Positions 7,859 through 15,487 of a stretch of DNA of 64,000 nucleotides are shown here, one piece after another. Within the stretch, counting starts at the first letter, position 1; every line of letters begins with the position of its first letter. The translations under genes were made by a program, and so were the position numbers. Below the pieces are notes generated by a model that worked only from the letters and a program-made list of their open reading frames with translations, had not been told where the DNA came from and did no database searches. Origin of the DNA: Microbacterium sp. LWS13-1.2. GTDB lineage: Bacteria > Actinomycetota > Actinomycetes > Actinomycetales > Microbacteriaceae. The DNA lies in NCBI RefSeq assembly GCF_040144835.1, contig NZ_CP151632.1, positions 4,154,001-4,218,000 on the forward strand, in the 5' to 3' direction.

Positions 7859-8574
7859 CAGGTCCGCTCCCGGGCCGGGATCTCGCCCATCTTCGCGTTC
7901 TCGCGCTCGACAACCATCCGAAGGTCCTCGTCGGTGATGTTGTTGCGCGCCTTGTAGTCCGAGAAGTCCTCCACGACGTGGGTCTTCCAGAGAGGTTCGA
8001 TGCTTCTCAGCACCCGACGCGCTGCCTTCTGGTGCTCTGTGCTCGTCATGTAGCCCGCCGCGCGGGCGCGCTGGATCCAATTCGTCGCTGTGCGCAGTTT
8101 CAGCCCGATCGACTCGGCGACGGCCTGGGCGGGGCTCTCACCGGAGATCTCGGCGATGCGATAGATCAGGCCCGTCAGGAGCAGTGTGTCATCCTCGGAG
8201 GGAGCGAACTCCCGGAAACTGCGCAGCCCGCCTCGGGCGTGGAGTTGGCGCAGCCGGGCGAGCTCGAGCGCCCACTGGGGGATGGCGGCAAGGATGCCGA
8301 TCTTCGCGATGGCGTGGACTCGGACCGTGCGCAAGAGAGCGCCCGACACCTCGAGCGGAAGCGCCCCTCGATCGATCCCGAACGCCGCCACCTCGAAGCG
8401 TCCTGTCGCTTCCGAGTATTCGAGGCGGAAGGTAACCAGCGCCTCCTGGCCGCCCTCAAGTGCACCGATGTCGTGGTTCTTGACTGCCGTCCGTCCTCTG
8501 ACGACCGGACGTAGCGGGATTCCCGGCGCAACGATGATGCTGGGCCCGGACGGCGTGAAGACATGCTCTGTCAT
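7858..8574 (-). CDS. Element-encoded protein with C-terminal HTH-like region, coupled to integrase
   Basis: A 238-aa protein of no family I can name. The N-terminal half is beta-rich (VKNHDIGALEGGQEALVTFR). The C-terminal half contains a likely helix-turn-helix, with ESPAQAVAESIGLKLRTATN followed by WIQRARAAGYM, a layout seen in actinobacterial element proteins where a cross-species HTH is followed by a wing. It is the first gene of a two-gene unit with the integrase, overlapping by one base, and is divergent from the excisionase-like gene across a 97-nt control region. I infer a DNA-binding control or maintenance protein of the element. The MTEHVF start is the first ATG downstream of the apparent promoter. 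Confidence 0.6.
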   Translation of the reverse strand: MTEHVFTPSGPSIIVAPGIPLRPVVRGRTAVKNHDIGALEGGQEALVTFRLEYSEATGRFEVAAFGIDRGALPLEVSGALLRTVRVHAIAKIGILAAIPQWALELARLRQLHARGGLRSFREFAPSEDDTLLLTGLIYRIAEISGESPAQAVAESIGLKLRTATNWIQRARAAGYMTSTEHQKAARRVLRSIEPLWKTHVVEDFSDYKARNNITDEDLRMVVERENAKMGEIPARERT

Positions 8575-8671
8575 GCGGTTATCATGCCATACGCTGCGTG
8601 CTATTGACATGAGTACGCAAGCCCTCCACCGTGTGCGTATCGGTGACATGGTTGCGTAGAGAGGATGTGCA
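8575..8671 (+). promoter_or_regulatory. Divergent promoter region between integrase unit and excisionase-like gene
   Basis: The region contains a consensus -35 box TTGACA (8604-8609) and three copies of the hexamer TGCGTA/TACGCA at 8614-8619, 8634-8639 and 8653-8658; the first two form an inverted repeat with a 14-nt spacer. TGACATG also occurs twice (8605-8611, 8644-8650). The same hexamer recurs in the abiE operator (10369-10374) and before the relaxase gene (13172-13177). I infer operator sites for an element-encoded regulator; a -10 box cannot be picked with confidence. Confidence 0.5.
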
Positions 8672-8881
8672 ATGGACGCCGAAGATGAGTGGCTTACGCT
8701 CGCCCAGGCGGCAGACCTCATGCGCATGACAAAGGCCACGATCGCGCAGATGCGGTATCGCGGTGACGGACCGAGGTTCTACCGGCTTTCCGCCAAGACG
8801 ATCCTCTACAAACGGTCCGAGGTCCTGGCCTGGATGGAGAGTCGCGCGTGCAACCGGACGGATGACGTCCTCGCAAGGTAG
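8672..8881 (+). CDS. Excisionase / AlpA-like helix-turn-helix protein
   Basis: A 69-aa winged-HTH protein of the MerR/excisionase (Xis, AlpA) type: WLTLAQAADLMRMTKATIAQ, then RYRGDGPRFYRL, ending with YKRSEVLAWMES. This is the standard length and pattern for excision directionality factors of actinobacterial elements. GAGAGG precedes the ATG. It is divergent from the HTH-like/integrase unit, so its product may also repress that promoter. Role by family and context, not by experiment. Confidence 0.82.
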   Translation: MDAEDEWLTLAQAADLMRMTKATIAQMRYRGDGPRFYRLSAKTILYKRSEVLAWMESRACNRTDDVLAR

Positions 8882-8896
8882 GTGCCGGGCGGTGGA

Positions 8897-9691
8897 TCAG
8901 CGCTCGAGGGCAGCCTCGATCGCAACCCGTACTGCTTTCGCGGCATCCCCCGGCCCGATTCGGATCATGCCTTGATGACTGAGAGCGGCATTCCACTCGG
9001 CATCGGAGGGGATGTTCGTGAACGGCACGCTCGCGGCGCTGGTGTATGAACCCAGTCGCCCAAATAGATCTACTGCTTCGGCGTCGATCAGGCCCCGCTC
9101 GCTCATGGCCCAGAGGTCGTAGAGGTCTCGCGATGCCTGGCGATCGCTCCATGAGGACAGCTTGGACGCGACGAATGCGGCGGCCGTGAGGACCCGAAGC
9201 TTCGCCGGCGCCGCATCGCTGTACCGCTGTTCGATGTCGACGACTTCTGTCGGCCACGCGGGATATCCGTCCGAGGCGAGGAGCTGAATCTGGATGCGGG
9301 TGTCGCCGACCTGCATCACGGATGGCTCGGGGTGACGCGTGTCGCGAAGAGGTGGAGTGAATGCGACAGCGCCCAGACTCCGCTGCAGTCGGCGCGCGAC
9401 TGCAGACTCGATCCGATCGGCGATCGCCCGTCGATCGCCCAGCGCGATGAGGTCGATGTCTTCTGACAGACGCAGCTCGGTGAGGTGGGTTCGTGACAGC
9501 GCTGTACCGCCGAAGAAGATGACATCATCAGCTCCCGCGCTCGCGATGGCCGCGAGGGCGTGGGAGATCACGTGGTCGCGGACGACCTGCTCGGGGTCGA
9601 CTCGGAACGTGGCTTCGATGAGTTCCCTTTCCCTGTCGTCGAGCACTCCGGCGACCCGCCCGTCGTGCCGACCCCTACCGGCTTCCCGCAT
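8897..9691 (-). CDS. abiEii: AbiEii-like nucleotidyltransferase toxin
   Basis: A 264-aa protein of the AbiEii/AbiGii family (DUF1814), a nucleotidyltransferase fold that is the toxin of type IV toxin-antitoxin / abortive infection systems. Visible motifs are FFGGTALSRTHL (the GGT...R motif) followed by LSEDIDLIAL (the D-x-D metal site) and a later KLSSWSDRQASRDLYDLW helix typical of the family. The first ~17 residues are basic and the start could be slightly downstream. It overlaps the antitoxin gene by 17 nt, in the canonical antitoxin-first order. Confidence 0.88.
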   Translation of the reverse strand: MREAGRGRHDGRVAGVLDDRERELIEATFRVDPEQVVRDHVISHALAAIASAGADDVIFFGGTALSRTHLTELRLSEDIDLIALGDRRAIADRIESAVARRLQRSLGAVAFTPPLRDTRHPEPSVMQVGDTRIQIQLLASDGYPAWPTEVVDIEQRYSDAAPAKLRVLTAAAFVASKLSSWSDRQASRDLYDLWAMSERGLIDAEAVDLFGRLGSYTSAASVPFTNIPSDAEWNAALSHQGMIRIGPGDAAKAVRVAIEAALER

Positions 9692-10331
9692 CGCGCTCCT
9701 TCAGCTGATCGACCATGTCCCGCACGGCCGCATTGGCGCGCCCGGCACCTTCCACGACGTCCGCGAACTCGGGGAACGGGACGCGAGCGGCGAGGTTCTT
9801 CGCCGCGGCGGTCGCTTCGTCAGGCATCCCTCCCTGCGCGGGTCGCATGAGGAGGTCGTACAGCGTCTGCGGCGGGGTGGTGACCAGCCCTTGTCCGAGC
9901 GCAGTCCGTTCGAGGATGAGCTCGACGCGCTCGAGGTCTCGCTTCACGAACTGGACGGTCCCCCCGGCGTCGAGCGTCATCGGCAGGTAGTTGCGGCCCT
10001 GAACAGCGATTGTCGTCACGCCGATCGCCCGCGGAATTGCTGCCCAATGGCGTGCCGCCCCGATCCCGGTGAGGGCCACGTTCCTCTGGCCGAAGCGTGC
10101 CGCGGCCACGGCTAGTCCCGCTGGTTCGAGCGGGGGCTTCCAGGTGCGACCGTCGCGGCCGTCTGGGGGCGCGGTGTAGATGCCGTGTGCCAGACGGGTG
10201 AGGGCTCCGCGCTCGACGAGCTGGTCCACGACTCGCCAGGGGTTTGCGGTGTAGCCTTCGAGGTCCTTCAGCCGCACCGTGCGCAGGGGCGCTCGCTCCG
10301 CAGCCCGAACCAGATCGACGTCGTCAGCCAT
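9675..10331 (-). CDS. abiEi: AbiEi-like antitoxin / transcriptional repressor
   Basis: A 218-aa protein with an N-terminal winged helix (TVRLKDLEGYTANPWRVVDQ, then LVERGALTRLAHGIYTAP) as in AbiEi antitoxins, followed by the conserved alpha/beta domain (NVALTGIGAARHWAAIPRAI, then TTIAVQGRNY). Known AbiEi proteins neutralise AbiEii and repress their own promoter by binding inverted repeats. A 39-bp palindrome lies 18 nt upstream of this ATG, consistent with that mode. RBS GGGAGGGG precedes the start. The pair probably protects or stabilises the element. Confidence 0.88.
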   Translation of the reverse strand: MADDVDLVRAAERAPLRTVRLKDLEGYTANPWRVVDQLVERGALTRLAHGIYTAPPDGRDGRTWKPPLEPAGLAVAAARFGQRNVALTGIGAARHWAAIPRAIGVTTIAVQGRNYLPMTLDAGGTVQFVKRDLERVELILERTALGQGLVTTPPQTLYDLLMRPAQGGMPDEATAAAKNLAARVPFPEFADVVEGAGRANAAVRDMVDQLKERDAGSR

Positions 10332-10348
10332 CGCGCAGCCCCTCCCTG

Positions 10349-10387
10349 GTACACAGAAATATACCTCCTGCGTATATTTCTATGTAC
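10349..10387 (-). promoter_or_regulatory. Large palindromic operator of the abiE operon
   Basis: Inverted repeat with 16-bp arms, 15 of 16 matching: left GTACACAGAAATATAC (10349-10364), 7-nt spacer CTCCTGC, right GTATATTTCTATGTAC (10372-10387). It is strikingly AT-rich for this DNA and sits 18 nt upstream of the abiEi start, where it would overlap the promoter. Its spacer boundary also contains the hexamer TGCGTA. Best read as the AbiEi binding site. Confidence 0.8.
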
Positions 10388-10421
10388 TAGAACTAGATCT
10401 CGCTTCGCAAAGCCCACATCT

Positions 10422-11807
10422 TTAGCGCCCGAGGCGGGGACTCCCCACCACCGATTTCGGCCCCAGTCCCACCGGTCCCGTCGCATCCACCCGTCGCGCC
10501 GCGCGGCTCAGGTCCATCTGCGCGGCTCTGCGAGAGTCTTCGATCGTCGGCTCGGGAACCCCACGGCGCATGGCGTCACTCAGCTCTTCTCGGGCGAGTT
10601 CCGCCGAGCTTGCAACGACGATCGCTTCGTTCCATCGCCGGCCGCGTGTGAGGCCGACGTACAGGCCGGCGGCGTCGACGCCGAGCCCGACGATCGAGAC
10701 ATCGACTGTTTCGCCTTGGATGCCGTGCACGGTCGAGGCATAGGCAAGGTGGGCGTGCTCGGCCGCGTAGTCAATCCGGATGGTGCGGCGCTCTGTCGAG
10801 TCCGAGAGGTTGGTGAGCGCGAGCCGGTCATCGTCGATGCCGGTGATGATCCAGGTGGCGCGATTCTGCACGTCAGCAGCGGGATCGTTGCGCCGTGTCT
10901 GAATGACGTCGCCGACGAGCATCCGCTGTCCGCTACGACCAAGTGCGACCGCACCCGTCTGAAGGTCGCCTTCCTCGACTCGGCGCCGCTGGATGGCCTC
11001 GTTGATCGCGTCGGCATCGTCGTTGGTCCCTACCACCAGCGCAACCCGCCCCTCACGGGTGCACCATTCGTCGACCATCGCCTCGTGGGCGGCATCGACG
11101 CTGTCGACTCTCCTGATGTGCCCGGCGGAGTCCAGCTCACGTGCGACCCTCTCCGCCTCGGCGGTCGTGGACGCCTGCCGCAGCCTCAAGGTGAGCTGCC
11201 CGTAGGCCGGGTCTGCGAAGCGGTGCACGGAGCGGAGCTCGACGACATGATCGGCATGACGTGTCAGCAGCGCCATCGCGCCGACGTGACCGACCGGCGC
11301 GGCTTGCCGCGGGTCGCCGATCATCGCGATTCCGGCTCCCGTCTCCTGGAGCACGCTAGCGAGGGCGTCAGTGCTCTGAAGATCGACCATCCCGGCTTCG
11401 TCGACGATGACGCGATCGCCCCGGCGCAGCGGGAAGCGCTGCGGCCCGAGGTAGCGACGCCCGGTCTCGTCGTCGACGTCTCCAACCCTCAGGCGCGACC
11501 ACCGCTGACCCCCGGCCGCATCGTCGCCCCAGCGCCAGCCGTAGTCGGCGAGAAGTGCGTGCAGGCTCGACGCCGTGACACCCACCTCGCGCTCAGCCAC
11601 GATCGCCGCCTTCTTCGTCGGCGCAACGAGGATCACCCGTCGCTGTTGCAGAGCAAGGGCGTCACGCGCGATACGGAGGAGCGTCGCCTTTCCAGATCCG
11701 GCCGGTCCGATGACGGAGACCAGACGGCTCGTACTGGCGATGGCGGATGCCGCAGCCAGCTGTGTTTGGTCGAGCCGGACCCGCTCGCCCGCGTGTCGAC
11801 TCGCCAT
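10422..11807 (-). CDS. MobF relaxase helicase part (separate frame)
   Basis: A 461-aa RecD/TraI-like helicase segment that in related MobF proteins is the C-terminal half of a single relaxase-helicase. Visible: Walker A GPAGSGKATLL, Walker B VIVDEAGMVD, motif III-like GDPRQAAPVG, and C-terminal motifs STVHGIQGETVDVSIVGL and YVGLTRGRRWNEAIVV. The Walker A Thr/Ser after GK is Ala, which should weaken Mg-ATP binding. The frame is -1 relative to the relaxase part and overlaps it by 175 nt. It may be expressed from its own ATG (11807) or be the broken half of a frameshifted gene. Confidence 0.75.
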   Translation of the reverse strand: MASRHAGERVRLDQTQLAAASAIASTSRLVSVIGPAGSGKATLLRIARDALALQQRRVILVAPTKKAAIVAEREVGVTASSLHALLADYGWRWGDDAAGGQRWSRLRVGDVDDETGRRYLGPQRFPLRRGDRVIVDEAGMVDLQSTDALASVLQETGAGIAMIGDPRQAAPVGHVGAMALLTRHADHVVELRSVHRFADPAYGQLTLRLRQASTTAEAERVARELDSAGHIRRVDSVDAAHEAMVDEWCTREGRVALVVGTNDDADAINEAIQRRRVEEGDLQTGAVALGRSGQRMLVGDVIQTRRNDPAADVQNRATWIITGIDDDRLALTNLSDSTERRTIRIDYAAEHAHLAYASTVHGIQGETVDVSIVGLGVDAAGLYVGLTRGRRWNEAIVVASSAELAREELSDAMRRGVPEPTIEDSRRAAQMDLSRAARRVDATGPVGLGPKSVVGSPRLGR

Positions 11808-13165
11808 CTCTCGCGCATCTGCCGCTCGTTCGGCACGGTGCCGGGTGCAGCGAGGTCGGCGAGGCGGTTCCCGACGCGCAGTTTGAGCAGGACCGTCTCC
11901 GACGCCATGAGCGCCTTGATGTGTGACGGCTTGGTCGTGTCATGAGGGATGAGGTCGAGCGTGTCGTCGAGGGCACGCTGGACCACGTCGTCGATCAGCT
12001 GGCCCAACGCGGGGCGGCCTGCCATCACTCCGCTCCGTGCGACAGCCCGGACTGCTCCGGCCCGAAGATCCCATGGAGAGAATCGTCCACTGCTCGAGAC
12101 CGATCGCGCGTCGGCATCCGCGATCGCCATCTGGGCGAGCAGGTCACGGTCGAGGTCAGCGAGCCCAGTCTGCTCGAGACGCGCCGGTGTGCGATGCCAG
12201 AACAAGAGCGGGTCGATCTCGGCGAGCTCGGCGCGCACCCGCTCCTCCCACTCCGATTCGTCGAGGTGAGCAGGCTTGCCCGGACGACCCTGCGCCCAGG
12301 CGCGCGCGTCGATGTGCTGCAGGTCGTCGGCTGCGGGCTCGCGCCCAGGATGCTCGTTCTGCCACTCAGCGATGATGCGCGTTCGGTTGGCTTCGATGTT
12401 GTTTGACCGCCGCGAGAATGGACGCACCACGTGTACGAGCTGCGCGATCTCGCCGTTGTCGTCGAGCGTGTACCCGTGAGTAGCGAGAGCTGCGACCCAC
12501 TGCGGGTCGGTGCGCGAGGCGAGCTCCCCTTCGGCGTTGACGACGGTGTGGAGTTTCATCGCGACCCTCGAGTCGAGGCTCGACCACTTGCCATCGACCC
12601 CCTGCACCTTCATGTTCAGCCACAGGTGCCGGTGGATGTGCGCGTCAAGGGCGCGCGAACGTCGATGCCTCAGTTCGACCACTTCCAGCCTGGCGACGTC
12701 CTCACGGATGCTGCCGCCATGTCCGCGTCGGGCATTGAGCTCGCGCTGCCAGAGGATGATCGTCCGGGCGCGCATGCGGTCTTGGATGGCTTCGAACTCG
12801 ACCGCGAGCTCCGGATGGAGCAGAGCGGCGATGCTGTACGACTTCGGGAAATTGATCGTGCCGTCCAACAGCAGATCGGCGTTGTCGAGGCAGTGCGGCC
12901 TGCCGCGCTGCGCCCCCGCGATCGGCTCCTTACCCTCGATCCATCGGCGAAGCTGATCGGCGTCAAGGGCGTCGACGGCGATCAGACCATCAACGACGGT
13001 GAATCGCTCCACAGCCCGGTCGGAGAGCGTGCCGTACTCGACGGCCGCGCTGGCGTGTTGGTGGGCGTCACACGTTCCGTTGAACGCGTACGAGATGGCG
13101 TTGCGGACGCCACGAGACCCCGGTCCCCGCTTCCAGCTCCGCAGCCCGCCCTTCATGGGCGCCAT
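11633..13165 (-). CDS. MobF (TrwC/TraI-type) relaxase part
   Basis: The N-terminal ~450 of 510 residues are a TrwC-type relaxase that would nick an origin of transfer. The metal-binding three-His motif is present (LDAHIHRHLWLNMKV), as are the strand TINFPKSYSIAALLHPE and the typical KLHTVVNAEGELA region. The last ~58 residues (from RERWRVDT) are read in the wrong frame for the family; the helicase continues in the -1 frame from about 11807. This suggests a one-base deletion or insertion splitting one gene. No coupling protein or mating-pore genes are present. An ATG at 13156 is an alternative start. Confidence 0.8.
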   Translation of the reverse strand: MAPMKGGLRSWKRGPGSRGVRNAISYAFNGTCDAHQHASAAVEYGTLSDRAVERFTVVDGLIAVDALDADQLRRWIEGKEPIAGAQRGRPHCLDNADLLLDGTINFPKSYSIAALLHPELAVEFEAIQDRMRARTIILWQRELNARRGHGGSIREDVARLEVVELRHRRSRALDAHIHRHLWLNMKVQGVDGKWSSLDSRVAMKLHTVVNAEGELASRTDPQWVAALATHGYTLDDNGEIAQLVHVVRPFSRRSNNIEANRTRIIAEWQNEHPGREPAADDLQHIDARAWAQGRPGKPAHLDESEWEERVRAELAEIDPLLFWHRTPARLEQTGLADLDRDLLAQMAIADADARSVSSSGRFSPWDLRAGAVRAVARSGVMAGRPALGQLIDDVVQRALDDTLDLIPHDTTKPSHIKALMASETVLLKLRVGNRLADLAAPGTVPNERQMRERWRVDTRASGSGSTKHSWLRHPPSPVRAVWSPSSDRPDLERRRSSVSRVTPLLCNSDG

Positions 13166-13167
13166 GC

Positions 13168-13201
13168 TACCTGCGTACTCGTGTCACCACCAGGTATGGT
13201 G
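13168..13201. promoter_or_regulatory. Inverted repeats upstream of the relaxase gene
   Basis: TACCTG (13168-13173) and CAGGTA (13191-13196) form one inverted repeat with a 17-nt spacer; CACCA (13185-13189) and TGGTG (13197-13201) form another. The hexamer TGCGTA is at 13172-13177. Autoregulatory operator or part of an origin of transfer are both possible; MobF origins often lie here, but no nic site can be assigned. Confidence 0.35.
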
Positions 13202-13424
13202 CCTACGTGCATTGCTGTTGTCTTGCCTGAAGTGGTTTCTGGCTCAGCGTTGGTGCTGCTTCGTTTGAGGCACCTGAGCGTGCGGATGGTCCGGGCAGGC
13301 TAAACGGGCATCTGGCGCAGGAATCCTCTGTCGGACTTCACATCGGCATCATCACCGCGGCAAGCGACCCCGCGCGGGCGCCGGTGCACTAGTGAGGGGT
13401 CGTCGTCGGTCAGACGATGTGTCA

Positions 13425-14012
13425 ATGAATGAGATCAAGGTTGGCTACGCCAGGGTGTCGACGATCGAGCAGGATCTTTCTGCTCAACGCGATGCTCTGG
13501 TGCGGCTGGGAGTGGATGAAGCCAGCATCTTCGTAGATCACGGGATGACGGGCACCAACCGGGCGCGGCCCGGTCTGCGAGAAGCGCTGGCGGCGGTCAG
13601 ATCCGGAGACACGCTCGTCGTGACCAAGTTGGATCGTCTCGCACGTTCCCTGCGGGATGCGCGCGATATTGCCGACGAACTCACGCTGAAGGGCGTCGTA
13701 CTGAGCCTGGGTGGCAGCACGTACGATCCGACGGATCCGATCGGCCGGCTGATGTTCAACGTGCTCGGCATGGTCGCGGAGTTCGAGACGGACCTGATCC
13801 GGATGCGCACCCGCGAGGGTATGGCTATTGCTCGGGCAAAGGGCAAGCTGAAGGGGAAGCAGCCGAAGCTGACGCGCACGCAGCGGTCACATCTGTATGA
13901 ACTGCTCGATGGTCGCGCGTACTCACAGACCGAGATCGCCGAACTATTCGGTGTATCTCGGGCGACCATCTACCGAGAAGTGAAACGACGCGTCGCCCCC
14001 GCTAACCAGTGA
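13425..14012 (+). CDS. Serine recombinase (resolvase/invertase family)
   Basis: A 195-aa small serine recombinase. The catalytic Ser is in GYARVSTIEQDLSAQRDAL, followed by FVDHGMTGTNRARPGL, VVTKLDRLARSLRD (catalytic Arg region) and FETDLIRMRTREGMA (E helix). A C-terminal HTH is present (YSQTEIAELFGVSRATIYRE). This is full length for Tn3-type resolvases and invertases. No transposase is nearby. The ATG at 13425 gives the standard MNEIKVGYARVS start; an in-frame GTG at 13392 adds 11 residues without support. It may resolve multimers of the element or act on an inversion site that I do not see. Confidence 0.92.
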   Translation: MNEIKVGYARVSTIEQDLSAQRDALVRLGVDEASIFVDHGMTGTNRARPGLREALAAVRSGDTLVVTKLDRLARSLRDARDIADELTLKGVVLSLGGSTYDPTDPIGRLMFNVLGMVAEFETDLIRMRTREGMAIARAKGKLKGKQPKLTRTQRSHLYELLDGRAYSQTEIAELFGVSRATIYREVKRRVAPANQ

Positions 14013-14022
14013 CGAGCCGACC

Positions 14023-14050
14023 GAGCTCCCGCGCTCTAGCGTGGGAGCTC
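14023..14050 (+). terminator. Hairpin terminator after the serine recombinase gene
   Basis: A 12-bp stem (one G-U pair) with loop TCTA; left arm 14023-14034, right arm 14039-14050 (GAGCTCCC.../...GGGAGCTC), 10 nt after the stop and followed by a T-containing stretch. Confidence 0.7.
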
Positions 14051-14153
14051 TTACTTGATGACTCTGCTTGGGACCCGGAACTCCCAATCGGGCAGCCGGC
14101 GTCACGACCGCGGGCTCGCTCGGCGGACCGTCGTGCAGCGGTAGCGTGACCTC

Positions 14154-14432
14154 ATGCGCCGTATGTCTGTGGGAGTTGTATTCGCCACGATCATTTTCGG
14201 CGCGCTTCTGCTCGGCGGTGTGATCATGTTCTTGGTCGTACGCCCGACGGGAGCGGCATCCTTCGGCTGGTTTGCCTATCAGCCTCTCGCTGGCGCGACC
14301 TTCTTCCCTGGTTCGCTCGTGGTGTTGACACCGCTAATGGCAGCGGCGACCGTTGTGGGCATCGTCGGGCTCGTGGGTCTGGGTGCGATTGCCGGGTACG
14401 TGCTCGGCCGACGCCACCGAGCTGCTCTGTAG
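14154..14432 (+). CDS. Small membrane protein, hypothetical
   Basis: A 92-aa protein with two long hydrophobic segments, VVFATIIFGALLLGGVIMFL (about 7-28) and VVGIVGLVGLGAIAGYVLG near the end, with a basic C-terminus (RRHRAAL). No family recognised. Start may be the ATG at 14154 or at 14163. It stands alone on its strand between the serine recombinase and a convergent membrane protein gene. Confidence 0.6.
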   Translation: MRRMSVGVVFATIIFGALLLGGVIMFLVVRPTGAASFGWFAYQPLAGATFFPGSLVVLTPLMAAATVVGIVGLVGLGAIAGYVLGRRHRAAL

Positions 14433-14578
14433 CGGACCGGCGTTCGCGCGGGTGCGATGGCGAGGCACGAAGGCGGGGCCCGCTGGAGCTCCGCGCTTCA
14501 GGGTCGGTCGCATCCGCAGAACTGCACCAGCAGCCGCGACCTTTCACCGTCCGCTGTGAACGCAGCGAGCGGGGCGAA

Positions 14579-15094
14579 TCATGCCCGCGTCTTCAGCCAG
14601 ACCCGCTGGGCAAGCTGCAGCGCGGCCAGGAAGCCGGCTGAGGACGCAACCGCGCTCGTGACTACAACCGCGACGAACCGCGCTGCCAGAGGGAAGAGAT
14701 AAGAAGGTAGACCTTGCGCTCCGAACAACAGAAGGAAGCCGACGGCGCCCAGCACGAGCACCGCCGGCCCGGTCGAGGCAGCCACAATCTTCTTCCGGAG
14801 CGAGGTGAGCGGTCGGGCCAATTGGACCGCGACGCATGAGATCAGCGCCGCGATCAGCCCAGGTATCGCGTAGCCCTCGAATCGTGTGATCGCCCGGTGA
14901 GTCCCCGGATAGTAAACGTTGACGTAGCCGTTCGGGTTCGGGTCGAAGAGGGGCTGATACAGCAGCGCACAAGTGCCGGCGACTACAACGACGACCACCG
15001 CCATCCCGGCCAATAGCGTGCTCGCCGCAGCCACGCGCCGGCGCCGGAGAGGACCATGAACGGATGGGATTTCGATCTCCGCAGTGTTGCACAT
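14579..15094 (-). CDS. Four-helix membrane protein, hypothetical
   Basis: A 171-aa predicted membrane protein with about four hydrophobic segments: AGMAVVVVVVAGTCALLY, AIPGLIAALISCVAVQL, AVLVLGAVGFLLLFG and FVAVVVTSAVASSAGFLAAL. The segment between the first two is polar (DPNPNGYVNVYYPGTH) and probably outside the membrane. ATG at 15094; no strong RBS. No family recognised. Codon choice is less biased than in the core genes, in line with the island. Confidence 0.6.
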   Translation of the reverse strand: MCNTAEIEIPSVHGPLRRRRVAAASTLLAGMAVVVVVVAGTCALLYQPLFDPNPNGYVNVYYPGTHRAITRFEGYAIPGLIAALISCVAVQLARPLTSLRKKIVAASTGPAVLVLGAVGFLLLFGAQGLPSYLFPLAARFVAVVVTSAVASSAGFLAALQLAQRVWLKTRA

Positions 15095-15487
15095 CAAGGG
15101 CCGGTCACACCCAATTCACCGTCGGTTCCACGCCGCAACCATACGCACCGGGCGGTCATGCGCCGAGGATCTTTTCGTGGTGCGCTGAGTCGGGACATCT
15201 TCTTGCCGGGCGCGTTTTCAGGGTCGCGAGCTGTTGCTCCAGTGGGTCGTGGTGGCTGCTCGCCAAGCGCCACGGGATACGCACGCCTCAGGCAGAGTTG
15301 TTCGATCGTTACTCCGCCCCGACGATGGCTCGATAGCTTGGCGCTATGTCGGGGCCACATCAACTGAGCACCAGCGACTGACCGAGCAATCCGGACATCG
15401 GCTCGAAGTCGGCCACCACGACAGCGCGTCGACCGGCCGCAGAACCGCACGCTGAACGACCGCGTTACGGGCCGCCGGTCATCGCGC
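15095..15487. other. Intergenic stretch without a supported gene
   Basis: About 390 nt of island sequence. Open frames here on both strands (for example 15056-15367 plus, 15094-15564 minus) are Arg/Ser-rich, lack an RBS and show no recognisable motif, so I treat them as chance. No clear repeat or hairpin was seen. Confidence 0.5.

Larger units (their letters stand above)
6709..14050. mobile_element. Mobilizable integrated element at tRNA-Arg (right end not determined)
   Basis: A cluster typical of an actinobacterial integrative mobilizable element: integrase abutting the tRNA 3' end, a coupled HTH-like gene, divergent excisionase, AbiE toxin-antitoxin module, MobF relaxase-helicase, serine recombinase. 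There are no replication, coupling or secretion genes, so transfer would need a helper. Left boundary: the 3' end of tRNA-Arg. I could not find a second copy of the tRNA 3' segment inside the window, so 14050 is only the end of the recognisable mobility genes. The element could extend to about 22.75 kb, where core synteny resumes. The split relaxase suggests it is now immobile. Confidence 0.7.

Noticed and set aside
11790..11830. Programmed -1 frameshift joining the relaxase and helicase
   Set aside because: The junction shows no X-XXY-YYZ slippery heptamer and no strong downstream hairpin, so mutation or a sequencing error is more likely.
15095..15487. Several 75-155 residue open frames in the island gap
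   Set aside because: They lack a ribosome-binding site, have random-looking composition and show no motif.
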